From contig NZ_LZGS01000035.1 of the NCBI RefSeq assembly GCF_001690495.1, positions 434,001 through 498,000 of the forward strand: a DNA stretch of 64,000 bases, given 5' to 3'. The translations under genes were made by a program, and so were the position numbers. Below the pieces are notes generated by a model. It was not told the DNA's origin. It saw nothing but the letters and a program-made list of their open reading frames with translations, and did no database searches. Shown here piece by piece: positions 9,250 through 18,193 of the stretch (within the stretch, counting starts at the first letter, position 1; every line of letters starts with the position of its first letter). The DNA comes from Gilliamella sp. App4-10 (lineage in GTDB: Bacteria; Pseudomonadota; Gammaproteobacteria; Enterobacterales; Orbaceae).

Positions 9250-10176
9250 CTACAACTTAAAACAATAACGATCGCCAATCGCGCTACCTTGGGCGCCAAA
9301 TTGGCGCAAATTATGATCGACTGCGTTCATTGATTGCCAGTGGTTTTCGCACCAATCTGGCGCTAGCAAGGTTGGCTTTCTAGCGTTAGCTGAAATGCGA
9401 TGATATAAAATATTGGCGGGCGTTTGCCTGATGATATCGCCAGCAATATCGACATATTGATCTAATGATAAAACGCCAAGACGCCCAGCTCGCCATGCTT
9501 TTGCCATAATACTGCCATCAACAATATGCAAAGGGTGCAATTTTAAGCCATCAACACCACTATTTAATACACGTTCAAGCGTGATTAAATTATCTTGTTT
9601 GGTTTCTTTGGGTAAGCCAATAATTAAGTGAGTGCACACTTTAATACCAAGATTACGAGCTTTTTGTACGGTTTGATGATAATCGTTAAAAGTATGTCCA
9701 CGATTTATATCATGCAAGGTTTTATCGTGAGCGGTTTGTAAGCCCAGTTCTAACCATACTTCAAAACCTTGAGATTGATAACCTGCCAGTAAATCAAGTG
9801 CTTCATTCGGTACGCAATCAGGGCGAGTACCCACACAAAGCCCAACAATATCAGCACTATTTAGTGCCTGTTCATACATATTTTTTAGGATTGCAACTTC
9901 AGCATAAGTACTGGTGTAGGCTTGAAAGTATGCAAGATAGCGTTTAGATTTTTTCATTTGATGAGCTTGCGATACAAGTTGATCGGCAATTGATTTAACT
10001 TGAATCGACTCATCAATAATCGAGGCAACATTACAAAAAGTACACCCCCCCAAGCCGATAGTGCCATCGCGGTTAGGGCAGCTAAATCCCCCATGTAAGG
10101 TCAGTTTATAGATCTTTTCGCCATATCGACGCTGAAGATCGGAGCCAAAAGTATTGACAACAAGATGAAGTTGCAT
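9250..10176 (-). CDS. yhcC: Radical SAM protein of the YhcC family
   Basis: 308 residues. The N-terminal segment HGGFSCPNRDGTIGLGGCTF carries Cys33 and Cys45, and Cys48 follows two residues later. This is the spaced cluster typical of YhcC proteins, in place of the usual CxxxCxxC. Such proteins bind a 4Fe-4S cluster and S-adenosylmethionine. The later blocks VCTHLIIGLPKET and LKLHPLHIV also fit the family. The substrate of YhcC is not established as far as I know. Monocistronic; the stop codon lies inside a small TTGTAGTA/TACTACAA inverted repeat. Confidence 0.9.
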   Translation of the reverse strand: MQLHLVVNTFGSDLQRRYGEKIYKLTLHGGFSCPNRDGTIGLGGCTFCNVASIIDESIQVKSIADQLVSQAHQMKKSKRYLAYFQAYTSTYAEVAILKNMYEQALNSADIVGLCVGTRPDCVPNEALDLLAGYQSQGFEVWLELGLQTAHDKTLHDINRGHTFNDYHQTVQKARNLGIKVCTHLIIGLPKETKQDNLITLERVLNSGVDGLKLHPLHIVDGSIMAKAWRAGRLGVLSLDQYVDIAGDIIRQTPANILYHRISANARKPTLLAPDWCENHWQSMNAVDHNLRQFGAQGSAIGDRYCFKL

Positions 10177-10330
10177 AATAGACCAAAAATAAAATTTTGT
10201 TTATTTTACGGAGTTAGAGGGCTTACTTCAAGCGGCGATGTATGGGATTATTTACTCATTAAATAATAAAATCAATTTCCTAACTCACTATTTTTGTGCT
10301 ATGAAACAACCCTTTTAATTAAGAGTAAAG

Positions 10331-10660
10331 GTTTACTTATTTTTGATCAATAAGATTTATTGGCACATCTTCTTTTGGTTAAACTTATGTAACTAATTGA
10401 TTTTATTGAAAAACAACAACAAGAAAAAATTAAATAAAATCAATACTCTACCTGAATGTTTTTTGGCTAATAAAGTATCGATTTTAATTAATGGTGAAGA
10501 CTTACTTATCTTTATCTTCGCTTATTAAGGTTTACGAAATATTTCTTTTTTTGTTGAACTTATGTAAATGCTTAATTTTAACAAAAAACAACAAACAAAA
10601 ATATCAATAAAATCAATATTCTACCTGAATGCTTTTTAAGTAAATTCTCACAAAACTAGC
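10331..10660. repeat. Imperfect tandem duplication of about 174 bases upstream of waaG
   Basis: Two diverged units follow each other. Shared landmarks recur at a regular distance: acttat-C/T-ttt near 10333 and 10504, aacttatgtaa at 10382 and 10557, and ctacctgaatg at 10448 and 10621, so the period is 171-175 bases. The first unit also holds a perfect 12-base inverted repeat (ATTGATTTTATT with its complement). Neither unit has a convincing reading frame. The rest of the intergenic region (10177-10330) shows nothing recognisable. Confidence 0.7.
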
Positions 10661-10665
10661 TATTT

Positions 10666-10695
10666 TTGCACCTTGCTTATCAACAAGTATATAAT
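10666..10695 (+). promoter_or_regulatory. Sigma-70 type promoter for waaG
   Basis: TTGCAC at 10666-10671 and TATAAT at 10690-10695 are separated by 18 bases. The -10 box is a perfect match. It ends 28 bases before ATG 10723, which argues against the longer reading frame that would begin at 10666. Confidence 0.65.
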
Positions 10696-10722
10696 ACCCC
10701 TTTCAATATTGAGGCAACCTGC

Positions 10723-11847
10723 ATGCAACTGGCATTTTGTATCTATAAATATTTCCCTTTTGGTGGTTTGCAACGCGATTTTTTGCAAATTGCTAAAGCT
10801 TGTCAAGCTCGTGGTCATCGTGTGCGGATTTATGTGATGGCGTGGCAAGGCGATAAGCCTGCTGGCTTTGATATTATTTTGGTTCCTAAAAAAGGCTTAT
10901 CTAATCATAGCCGTAATCAATCTTATTCCCAGTGGGTCAAGGCGCATTTACAAGCAAATCCTGTTGATTGTGTAGTTGGATTTAATAAAATGCCCGATCT
11001 TGATGTCTATTTTGCGGGTGATACTTGTTATGCTGAAAAAGTGTCACACAAGGGCTTTTGGTATAAGATATCAAAACGCTGTAAACACTATTTAGCCTTT
11101 GAAGATGCGGTTTTTAATCGACATAGTCAAACCAAAGTGATGGTTTTAACTAAACAACAAATCAGTGATTTTGTGCAGTATTATGATACTGAGCAATCAC
11201 GATTTTACTTATTGCCGCCCGGTATTGCGCAAGATCGTCAATATCATCCAGAATCGCTCGCTAAAGGTAAGCATTTTAGACAAGCCAATCAAATTGATGA
11301 ACATAATTTTGTGATGGTGCAAATTGGCTCAGATTTTAAACGTAAAGGGGTGGATCGTTCGTTAATCGCCATTGCAGCTTTACCTAACGAATTAAAGCAA
11401 AAAGTCACTTTTTTAGTGGTTGGACAAGATAAACCCGATGCTTATCAAAAAATGGCTAAACAACTGGGTATTGAGCAGCAAGTCCGATTTTTTGCGGGGC
11501 GCAATGACATTGCCGATATTTTATTTGCAGCCAATTTACTGTTACATCCAGCAAGGCAAGAAGCTGCAGGTATGGTTTTAATTGAAGGATTGGCCGCTGG
11601 TGTGCCGGTTATTGTATCAGGCATTTCAGGGTATGCTTATCATATACATGATGCAAATGCTGGAGTGATACTTGCTGAGCCTTTTGTACAAGCAAATCTC
11701 AATCAAACTTTGCAAAATGCTCTAACCAATCACGATCAATTACTAACATGGCATAATAATGCGATAGATTATGGCAAAACGGCGGATTTATATCATTTAG
11801 CGCAGCGTGCCGCAGATATTATTTTAGGTTGTGATAATCATGAATGA
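10723..11847 (+). CDS. waaG: LPS core glucosyltransferase I, WaaG (RfaG)
   Basis: 374 residues of the GT4 (GT-B fold) type. WaaG adds the first glucose of the outer core onto heptose II at the inner face of the inner membrane. The N-terminus AFCIYKYFPFGGLQRDF is almost that of E. coli WaaG, and so are VGFNKMPDLDVYFAGDTCYA, GSDFKRKGVDRS and the E-x7-E segment EAAGMVLIE. The start at 10723 follows GAGG and restores the family N-terminus; an upstream frame from 10666 would place the -10 box inside the gene. The last 8 bases overlap waaP. Confidence 0.95.
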   Translation: MQLAFCIYKYFPFGGLQRDFLQIAKACQARGHRVRIYVMAWQGDKPAGFDIILVPKKGLSNHSRNQSYSQWVKAHLQANPVDCVVGFNKMPDLDVYFAGDTCYAEKVSHKGFWYKISKRCKHYLAFEDAVFNRHSQTKVMVLTKQQISDFVQYYDTEQSRFYLLPPGIAQDRQYHPESLAKGKHFRQANQIDEHNFVMVQIGSDFKRKGVDRSLIAIAALPNELKQKVTFLVVGQDKPDAYQKMAKQLGIEQQVRFFAGRNDIADILFAANLLLHPARQEAAGMVLIEGLAAGVPVIVSGISGYAYHIHDANAGVILAEPFVQANLNQTLQNALTNHDQLLTWHNNAIDYGKTADLYHLAQRAADIILGCDNHE

Positions 11848-12643
11848 AATTAAGTTAAAATCACCTTTTGAGAAGTTGTGGTGTGGTAAAGATCCATTTG
11901 CTGAGGTTGAGTTAATATCGGGTAAAGTCTATCGTGCTGTTAAACAACGCAAAACGTTAAATTTTGAGCTTGCTGGACAATCTTACTTTATTAAAATTCA
12001 TCGTGGCACAACGGTTAAAGAAATTGTGAAAAATCTAATTTCGTTACGTTTACCCGTTTTAGATGCTAAGCAAGAATGGGAGGCTATTCATCGCCTAGCG
12101 CAAGCGGGCATAAATACCATGGATGGGCGTGCTTTTGGACGCAAAGGATTAAATCCGCTGACTCGTCATTCATTTATTATCACTCAAGATCTTAATCCGA
12201 CAATCAGTTTAGAAGATTTTACAAACTCGTGGCTAACTAAGCCGCCAAGCTATCACTTAAAGCGTTCTTTAATTGTTTATTTAGCTAACATGGTAGCAAA
12301 AATGCATGCAGCCGGTGTTAATCATCGTGACTGTTATTTGTGTCATTTTTTGCTGGATTTACCGTTATTTGAAAATCAGCAGCAAATCAAATTATCGGTT
12401 ATCGATTTACACCGAGCACAGACTCGCAATAAAGTGCCTACTCGCTGGCGAGATAAAGATTTAATTGGGCTTTATTTTTCATCTACTAAAATTGGCTTAA
12501 CTGATCGTGATATTTGGCTGTTTTTAAAAATCTATTTTAATAAGCCTCTGAAATTCATTTTGCATGATGAATCGAAATTAATTAATAGTACGCACAAAAA
12601 AGCAGAACGAATTCGTAAACGCACCGAAAAGTATCACCTTTAG
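11840..12643 (+). CDS. waaP: LPS core heptose I kinase WaaP (RfaP)
   Basis: 267 residues from ATG 11840; the GTG at 11831 is less likely. WaaP phosphorylates heptose I of the inner core, which stabilises the outer membrane by cation bridging. The kinase-like catalytic loop is GVNHRDCYLCHFLL, followed by the metal-binding VIDLHRAQ. SLEDF and RWRDKDLIGLYFSS also match E. coli WaaP. The start lies within the waaG stop region (ATGAATGA), which suggests translational coupling. The next gene begins 15 bases after the stop. Confidence 0.95.
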   Translation: MNEIKLKSPFEKLWCGKDPFAEVELISGKVYRAVKQRKTLNFELAGQSYFIKIHRGTTVKEIVKNLISLRLPVLDAKQEWEAIHRLAQAGINTMDGRAFGRKGLNPLTRHSFIITQDLNPTISLEDFTNSWLTKPPSYHLKRSLIVYLANMVAKMHAAGVNHRDCYLCHFLLDLPLFENQQQIKLSVIDLHRAQTRNKVPTRWRDKDLIGLYFSSTKIGLTDRDIWLFLKIYFNKPLKFILHDESKLINSTHKKAERIRKRTEKYHL

Positions 12644-12658
12644 CAATAAGGATACATT

Positions 12659-14287
12659 ATGTTTATTGAACAAATTGATATTTCAGGATTTAAGGGGATC
12701 AGTCAGCTATCGTTAAAATTAAATGCGGGCTCTAGTGTACTCATGGGGGAAAATCGTTGGGGGCGCTCGAGTTTAATTAGTGCGCTACAACTGTTATCGC
12801 TTGATAATAAGTTTTATCAATTTGTCGATTCCGATTTTTACCATGACCGAAATGAAATCTATGGTAATAAAATTAATATCCAAATAACGTATTGTGAATC
12901 CTATCTCAATGAACTTAATAATCTAGACTATAAGTCATTATTACCCGTTGCCTATCATTCAGAGCAAGATAAACTATTTCGAATTACTTACCTAATTACG
13001 GCTAATAAGCAAGTTGATAAAATTATTACTCAGCACATGTTGGTGGATTTACAAGGTAAACCTTTTGCTTTTGAGAATCACGAGCCATTAATCGCCAATT
13101 TAATTGATCTCAATCCTGTTATGGCACTTAAGCATTCGATTAGTCCTCAAAATCTGCCCATTACCAATCAGCCGTTATCGGAATACTATACTTTGCAACT
13201 TTCTGAACAGTTAAAGGCTCACTCAGCACAATTAACGCAAGATCATCTACACCGCGGTTTGCAAGCCGCCAAAGCGTTGTTAGAATATTATTTTGCTGAT
13301 CAAGAGCATCGTTACCATTATAAGCAAGTAGCCAAACAAGGGACGCCACGTAGTGAAGATTGGGATTCGCTTGAGCGTATTAATAATGTGTTGGATGGGC
13401 TTGATAACGACTTTTTACGCACTGCATTATTGGGTATTTTAGGTTCTATCATCAATGCCAAAGGGAATAATTCACTTTTGCAAAGTTCTGTGCCCATTTT
13501 GATTTTAGAAGAGCCTGAAAGCCAACTGCATCCTATTATTTTGTCGGTGGGTTTTCGGTTGTTAAAACATTTTCCTACGCAAAAAATTATTACCTCAAAC
13601 TCGAGCGATTTAGTTTCGTTATTTCCATTAGAAAGCCTTTATCGGTTAATTCGTCTGCCTGATAAAATAGTTTCCAAATACATTGCTCCCCATTCATTAA
13701 GTATTAGCGATAGCCGTCGTATTGCCTTTCATATTCTTTACCGGCGCTCAAACGCCTTATTTGCACGATGTTGGTTATTAGTCGAGGGCGAAACCGAAGT
13801 GTGGTTATTGCGTGAGCTTGCAGAACAAAGTGGTTACCATTTGAGTTCAGAAGGAGTTCAGCTCATTGAGTTTGCTCAGTGCGGCTTAAAACCACTCATA
13901 AAATATGCCAATAAAATGGGCATCAATTGGTATGTGATAACTGATGGAGATATGGCTGGTAAAAAATATGCCGATACCATAAAATCGCTATGTGGTGACG
14001 ATAAAAATCCCAATGATTACTTAACCGTTTTACCAGCCCGAGATATTGAAAACTTTTTATTTAAACATGGATTTAGCCACGTTTATAAACTCGCTGCTTA
14101 TAATACCACACAGCATATTGATCTGCCTGTACATCAAATTATTCAAAAAGCGATTCATAAAAGTTCAAAACCTGATCTTGCGATTGCCATTTGTGATGAT
14201 GCAAAATCACGTGGAATAAACGCCATACCGCGTTTATTAACCGATACCTTTGCCAACATTATTAAAGTTTCTAAGGCGTTAGTTTAA
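12659..14287 (+). CDS. ybjD: YbjD-like OLD-family ATPase with TOPRIM nuclease domain
   Basis: 542 residues (E. coli YbjD 552). The N-terminus is an ABC-type ATPase: FKGISQLSLKL, P-loop GENRWGRSSL and Walker B PILILEEPESQLHP. The C-terminus is a TOPRIM domain with LLVEGETEVWLL and the acidic pair VITDGDMAG. OLD proteins are ATP-dependent nucleases, several of them linked to phage defence. The invariant P-loop lysine is replaced by Arg36 (codon CGC), which may weaken ATP hydrolysis. It follows waaP by 15 bases with an AAGGA ribosome site, so it is probably cotranscribed with the LPS genes. Confidence 0.88.
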   Translation: MFIEQIDISGFKGISQLSLKLNAGSSVLMGENRWGRSSLISALQLLSLDNKFYQFVDSDFYHDRNEIYGNKINIQITYCESYLNELNNLDYKSLLPVAYHSEQDKLFRITYLITANKQVDKIITQHMLVDLQGKPFAFENHEPLIANLIDLNPVMALKHSISPQNLPITNQPLSEYYTLQLSEQLKAHSAQLTQDHLHRGLQAAKALLEYYFADQEHRYHYKQVAKQGTPRSEDWDSLERINNVLDGLDNDFLRTALLGILGSIINAKGNNSLLQSSVPILILEEPESQLHPIILSVGFRLLKHFPTQKIITSNSSDLVSLFPLESLYRLIRLPDKIVSKYIAPHSLSISDSRRIAFHILYRRSNALFARCWLLVEGETEVWLLRELAEQSGYHLSSEGVQLIEFAQCGLKPLIKYANKMGINWYVITDGDMAGKKYADTIKSLCGDDKNPNDYLTVLPARDIENFLFKHGFSHVYKLAAYNTTQHIDLPVHQIIQKAIHKSSKPDLAIAICDDAKSRGINAIPRLLTDTFANIIKVSKALV

Positions 14288-14336
14288 GTCATCGCTGTGT
14301 AAAAAATATTTTAAGATAGATATTAAGAAGATAAAA

Positions 14337-14367
14337 CCATTCCGCTGACATTATTTCAGCGGAATGG
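14337..14367. terminator. Hairpin between ybjD-like gene and ettA
   Basis: CCATTCCGCTGA pairs perfectly with TCAGCGGAATGG around a 7-base loop, between convergent genes. Confidence 0.65.
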
Positions 14368-14381
14368 AATGCAAGTTAAGG

Positions 14382-16049
14382 CTATTTAGTGATTCGTTTA
14401 TATTTAGCGCGTTTTGGCTCTAATGCCTCAGCACCCAATGTGCGTTTTTTCCACTCTTCGTACTCGGTAAAGTTACCCTCAAAGAATTCAACATGACCTT
14501 CGTCTTGGTAATCCAAAATATGGGTCGCAATACGATCTAAAAACCAACGGTCATGCGAAATCACTAAGGCACAGCCCGGAAACTCTAATAATGCATTTTC
14601 CAGCGCACGTAGCGTTTCGACATCTAAGTCATTGGTCGGTTCGTCAAGTAACAGAACATTACCGCCCACTTGCAATAATTTAGCTAAATGCACGCGTCCA
14701 CGTTCACCGCCTGAAAGTTCACCCACTCGTTTTTGCTGATCAACACCTTTAAAGTTAAAACGACCAACATAAGCACGGCTTGGAATTTCAAAATTACCAA
14801 TACGCATAATATCTTGACCATTTGAGATCTCATCCCAAACAGTTTTTTTATCATCCATGTTATCGCGGAACTGATCAACCGAGGCTAGCTGCACAGTTTC
14901 ACCTAAAGTAATGGTACCTGAATCAGGTTGTTCTTTGCCTGATAGCATCCTAAATAGCGTTGATTTACCTGCCCCATTTGGACCAATAATGCCAACAATT
15001 GCCCCTTTAGGAATGCTAAAAGACAGATTATCAATCAACACACGATCGCCATACGATTTAGTGAGGTTATTCACCTCAATCACTTTATCCCCCAAACGTT
15101 GCCCAGGTGGAATAAATAGTTCGTTAGTTTCGTTACGTTTTTGGTAATCGTTGCTGTTGAGTTCTTCAAAACGGGCTAAACGGGCTTTGCTTTTTGCTTG
15201 GCGCCCTTTTGGATTTTGCCGTACCCACTCAAGTTCTTTTTCAATCGATTTACGACGTGCCGATTCGGTCGAGGCTTCTTGCGCTAAACGCTGATCTTTC
15301 TGTTCAAGCCAAGATGAGTAGTTACCTTCCCATGGAATGCCCTCACCACGGTCAAGTTCTAAAATCCAACCAGCTACGTTATCTAAAAAGTAGCGATCGT
15401 GAGTTACCGCAACAACCGTGCCTTCGTAGTCATGTAAAAATCGTTCTAACCATGCAACCGATTCCGCATCTAAGTGGTTGGTTGGCTCATCAATTAATAA
15501 CATATCAGGTTTTTCCAGCAATAACTGACAAATAGCCACACGTCGGCGCTCACCACCCGATAAATTTTCAATTTTCGCATCCCAATCGGGTAACCGCAAC
15601 GCATCGGCTGCCCGTTCTAATTGGTTATCTAAATTATGCGCATCTTGCGCTTGAATAATGGCTTCTAGTTCAGCTTGTTCTTTAGCCAATTTGTCAAAAT
15701 CGGCATCAGGATCGGCATAAGCAGCATACACTTCATCTAATCGAGCCAGTGCTTGTTTAGCATCACCAACTGCTTGTTCTACAGCCTCGCGCACGGTTTG
15801 TTTAGGATCTAATTTCGGCTCTTGTGGTAAATAACCAATTTTAATGTCAGGCTGTGGTCGTGCTTCACCTTCAATTTCGGTATCCACCCCCGCCATAATG
15901 CGCAGTAAAGTAGATTTACCCGCACCATTTAAACCCAGCACACCAATTTTTGCACCAGGGAAAAAGCTTAAAGAGATATCTTTTAAAATATAGCGTTTAG
16001 GGGGAACAATCTTCCCAACGCGGTTCATGGTATAAACATATTGCGCCAT
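14382..16049 (-). CDS. ettA: Energy-dependent translational throttle protein EttA (ABC-F)
   Basis: 555 residues, the E. coli length. EttA binds the ribosomal E site and gates entry into the elongation cycle according to the ATP/ADP ratio. Two cassettes are visible: GLNGAGKST with [13 protein letters not shown], and GPNGAGKST with ELSGGERGRVHLAK. The Lys/Arg-rich stretch RQAKSKARLARFEELN is in the segment that contacts P-site tRNA in EttA. The N-terminus AQYVYTMNRVGKIVPPKR is typical of the family. Confidence 0.97.
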   Translation of the reverse strand: MAQYVYTMNRVGKIVPPKRYILKDISLSFFPGAKIGVLGLNGAGKSTLLRIMAGVDTEIEGEARPQPDIKIGYLPQEPKLDPKQTVREAVEQAVGDAKQALARLDEVYAAYADPDADFDKLAKEQAELEAIIQAQDAHNLDNQLERAADALRLPDWDAKIENLSGGERRRVAICQLLLEKPDMLLIDEPTNHLDAESVAWLERFLHDYEGTVVAVTHDRYFLDNVAGWILELDRGEGIPWEGNYSSWLEQKDQRLAQEASTESARRKSIEKELEWVRQNPKGRQAKSKARLARFEELNSNDYQKRNETNELFIPPGQRLGDKVIEVNNLTKSYGDRVLIDNLSFSIPKGAIVGIIGPNGAGKSTLFRMLSGKEQPDSGTITLGETVQLASVDQFRDNMDDKKTVWDEISNGQDIMRIGNFEIPSRAYVGRFNFKGVDQQKRVGELSGGERGRVHLAKLLQVGGNVLLLDEPTNDLDVETLRALENALLEFPGCALVISHDRWFLDRIATHILDYQDEGHVEFFEGNFTEYEEWKKRTLGAEALEPKRAKYKRITK

Positions 16050-16245
16050 AAAACATCATCCGTTTAATTGATTAAAAATAGCAAAAAGTATTTGCTATAT
16101 GACTAATGGCGTATATTGTAGCGATTCTGAAGATTGGGTCTAGGGTTATTTGTTAGAATTTGGATAATGATTTATACATCAACGTGCTATAAATGATGAT
16201 TTTTAAAAACATCACTGACCTATTCCCAAAAATAAATGATGACCC

Positions 16246-16356
16246 ATTGATTTTGCCTTCGATCAGCTCGCTAATCATCGTCGATTTAGAATATTGAATG
16301 TAGTAGATGATTTTTCTAGGAAATTGTTAAGTCAACTGATTTCAATTTCTGATCCT
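16246..16356 (+). mobile_element. IS3-family transposase fragment (DDE core)
   Basis: A plus-strand piece reads DQLANHRRFRILNVVDDFSR, the segment around the second catalytic aspartate of IS3-family OrfB proteins of the IS407/IS51 type. It begins after a stop and ends abruptly where another element starts on the opposite strand. Only about 37 codons survive. It is too short to assign to a named element. Confidence 0.6.
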
Positions 16357-16399
16357 CGCCAAAATATGAGACAGTGCCCACCTCTATCATTTTGTCGTT

Positions 16400-16747
16400 T
16401 TAGTAATATTGTTGTTCATATTGTTCTGGTGATACCCAGCCGTTGGCTGAATGACGGCGTATTCGATTATAATAGATTTTAATATAATCAAATAGTGCTT
16501 TATTAGCCAGCTTCTTCGTTTTGCAGTAACAATCATGAATAAGATATGATTAGGCTCATCGTCCTTTCTGAAACTGGATATCCTACATCTCTAACATCAT
16601 GAAATAGACTCGATGCACCCACACGTGCCTTATGCTGCTAATATTGCTTTTTGATATACTCGCTGAGTTTGGCTAATTTGTTTGTTTTTTTAACCCTGCA
16701 TAATAACCCAATGCACTAACGCCAAGTAACGGACATATCTGGGTCAT
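16400..16747 (-). mobile_element. IS3-family OrfB remnant with its catalytic middle deleted
   Basis: The reverse strand begins at 16747 with MTQICPLLGVSALGYYAGLK, a typical IS3 OrfB start. It continues through RVGASSLFHDVRDVGYPVSE, then jumps directly to the C-terminal block NKALFDYIKIYYNRIRRHSA. The protein would end SPEQYEQQYY at 16400. The DDE core between these is missing, and at least two further frame breaks occur. The element is dead. Confidence 0.75.
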
Positions 16748-16807
16748 GGATGATTTTCCATCATAATCATCGTACCAATCAAAAATTCACGAAACCTACC
16801 TACCCCC

Positions 16808-17004
16808 AAAAATTAATGGAAAAGCAGAAAGAAAGATACGTATCTTAAAAAATGTGGCAAAATCAGCAAATATTTAACGATTTAAAAAAGAGAAAAAATT
16901 TTAAGGGGTTTATTTATTTTTATAAAACGGTTAAACCACATAAAGCGATTTCGGGTAAAACGTCTTATAAGTTTTCAGAAAATTATTTTAAACATGAAGT
17001 ATAA
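16808..17004 (+). mobile_element. IS481-type transposase C-terminal remnant
   Basis: The plus strand reads PKINGKAERKIRILKNVAKS, then after a one-base shift FIYFYKTVKPHKAISGKTSY, ending at TAA 17002-17004. The NGKAER and FYNTVKPHK-like blocks are the hallmark of the C-terminus of IS481/integrase-type transposases. Everything upstream of it is lost. A fragment of the other end of a similar protein lies near 29.9 kb. No gene is seen from 17005 to 17189. Confidence 0.7.
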
Positions 17005-17189
17005 ATAACCCAGTGTTTCCCACAGTGAATGATGTTATTGGTCTATCATTATTTATAATGATGATTTAAGTATAAACGATAGCGCGAGCAGAATAGTAAA
17101 CTACTATTCGATAAAATTTAACCATTTCATAACAATTATCTTTGTTTAATATAAATAGTTGGTGTTGGTTAAATAGAAATAAACTATAA

Positions 17190-17230
17190 AAATATCCCCC
17201 ATATTTATCACAATTAATAGGGGGATATTT
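17190..17230 (-). terminator. Rho-independent terminator of the nitroreductase gene
   Basis: AAATATCCCCC pairs with GGGGGATATTT. On the minus strand the hairpin follows the stop codon by 9 bases and leads into TTTTTATAGTTT. Confidence 0.8.
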
Positions 17231-17239
17231 CAAGTTATT

Positions 17240-17884
17240 TTATAAAAACGTAAAAATTTGCTCTTTCGGTAAGCGTGATTTTGGTCGGTGTGCATTGCCG
17301 TCATTTTCAGCTCGATAGCCTAATGTGGCAACAACAATACTTTTAAGACCTTTGCTTTTAAGATCTAAGATTTCATCCATTTTTTTGGCGTCGTATCCTT
17401 CAATAGCCGTTGAATCAACACCAATTGCCGCTGCTGCAAAAAGCAGTTGCCCTAATGCGAGATAAGCTTGTTTACTTTCCCAACATTGTTGCGCTTCAAT
17501 GGTTGCACTATTGAGGTTTACAAAGTGCCGACGACCTTGATCTTGCGCTTGTTTAAGATCGGCTGAAGGATATCGACCGTCTTTATCTTCTTGATTAAGC
17601 AGATTGACTAAATGGGCTTCATCTATTGGCGTTTTAATACAAAAAACAATAGTGTGCGAAGCGCCAGCCACTCTTGGTTGATTAAATTCAAGTATAGCGG
17701 GTAAAATTTTATTTTTGGACGCATCATTATCAATAACATAAAAGTGCCATGGTTGTGAATTGACAGATGATGGACTGTTTCTTAAAACTGTTAATAATTG
17801 TTCAATCTGATCGGCGGGAATTTTTTTGGTTTCATCATAATGTTTAGTGGTATAGCGTTTTTGAGAAATATCAACTATATTCAT
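17240..17884 (-). CDS. nfsB: NfsB-like oxygen-insensitive NAD(P)H nitroreductase
   Basis: 214 residues (E. coli NfsB 217). An FMN-dependent cytoplasmic reductase acting on nitroaromatics and quinones. Family blocks: KRYTTKHYD near the N-terminus, SPSSVNSQPWHF for FMN contact, QEDKDGRYP, LGVDSTAIEGYD-type C-terminal region (here IGVDSTAIEGYDAKK) and the end KSRLPKEQ. The best match in memory is NfsB, though a dihydropteridine-reductase role is possible. Monocistronic, with its own terminator, and divergent from the leu leader. Confidence 0.88.
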   Translation of the reverse strand: MNIVDISQKRYTTKHYDETKKIPADQIEQLLTVLRNSPSSVNSQPWHFYVIDNDASKNKILPAILEFNQPRVAGASHTIVFCIKTPIDEAHLVNLLNQEDKDGRYPSADLKQAQDQGRRHFVNLNSATIEAQQCWESKQAYLALGQLLFAAAAIGVDSTAIEGYDAKKMDEILDLKSKGLKSIVVATLGYRAENDGNAHRPKSRLPKEQIFTFL

Positions 17885-18044
17885 TGTTGTGCCCTCATGA
17901 GTTATGCTTTCAATTATTATAATAAAGTTAAGTTATATCTCAACTTATCATTTTAATAGATGGGTTAAATAGCAAAGCAAGACTTGATAGATTGTGTATT
18001 TGTTATTTTATTTAAAAAATAGAATATTAAGTTCGAAAAAATGA

Positions 18045-18073
18045 TTGACATCAGCCATATCATTTGATAAAAA
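18045..18073 (+). promoter_or_regulatory. Promoter of the leu operon
   Basis: A consensus TTGACA at 18045-18050 is followed after 17 bases by TAAAAA at 18068-18073. It lies 42 bases before the leader-peptide ATG. The -10 is only a fair match; TATATT a little downstream is an alternative. Confidence 0.55.
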
Positions 18074-18115
18074 TACTACTAATTTAGTCTATATTACAAT
18101 CAAATTTGAGATTTT

Positions 18116-18193
18116 ATGTTTGTTAACTATTTATCACTCAACCTTAGCTTCCTCCTCGCATCTTTTTGCGCGGATAGTTTTTGTGTGGAGTAA
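18116..18193 (+). CDS. leuL: leu operon leader peptide
   Basis: A 25-codon frame starts at ATG 18116 behind TTGAG. It encodes five leucines: codons 6 (TTA), 8 (CTC), 10 (CTT) and the adjacent pair 13-14 (CTC CTC). It sits between the promoter and a classic terminator hairpin just before leuA, exactly where E. coli leuL lies. The leucine run is less dense than in E. coli (four in a row there), but position and RNA architecture support a ribosome-stalling leader. It was found by reading, because it is too short for routine gene finding. Confidence 0.8.
   Translation: MFVNYLSLNLSFLLASFCADSFCVE

Noticed and set aside
10331-10660. CRISPR array
   Set aside because: Only two long imperfect units exist, with no short regular repeats or spacers and no cas genes nearby.
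10666-10722. Longer N-terminus for WaaG
   Set aside because: A promoter with a perfect TATAAT lies inside this stretch, and family proteins begin at the later ATG.
16294-16482. 62-codon plus-strand frame in the IS region
   Set aside because: Only its first part is transposase-like; the rest reads through the antisense of another IS remnant, so it is not a gene.
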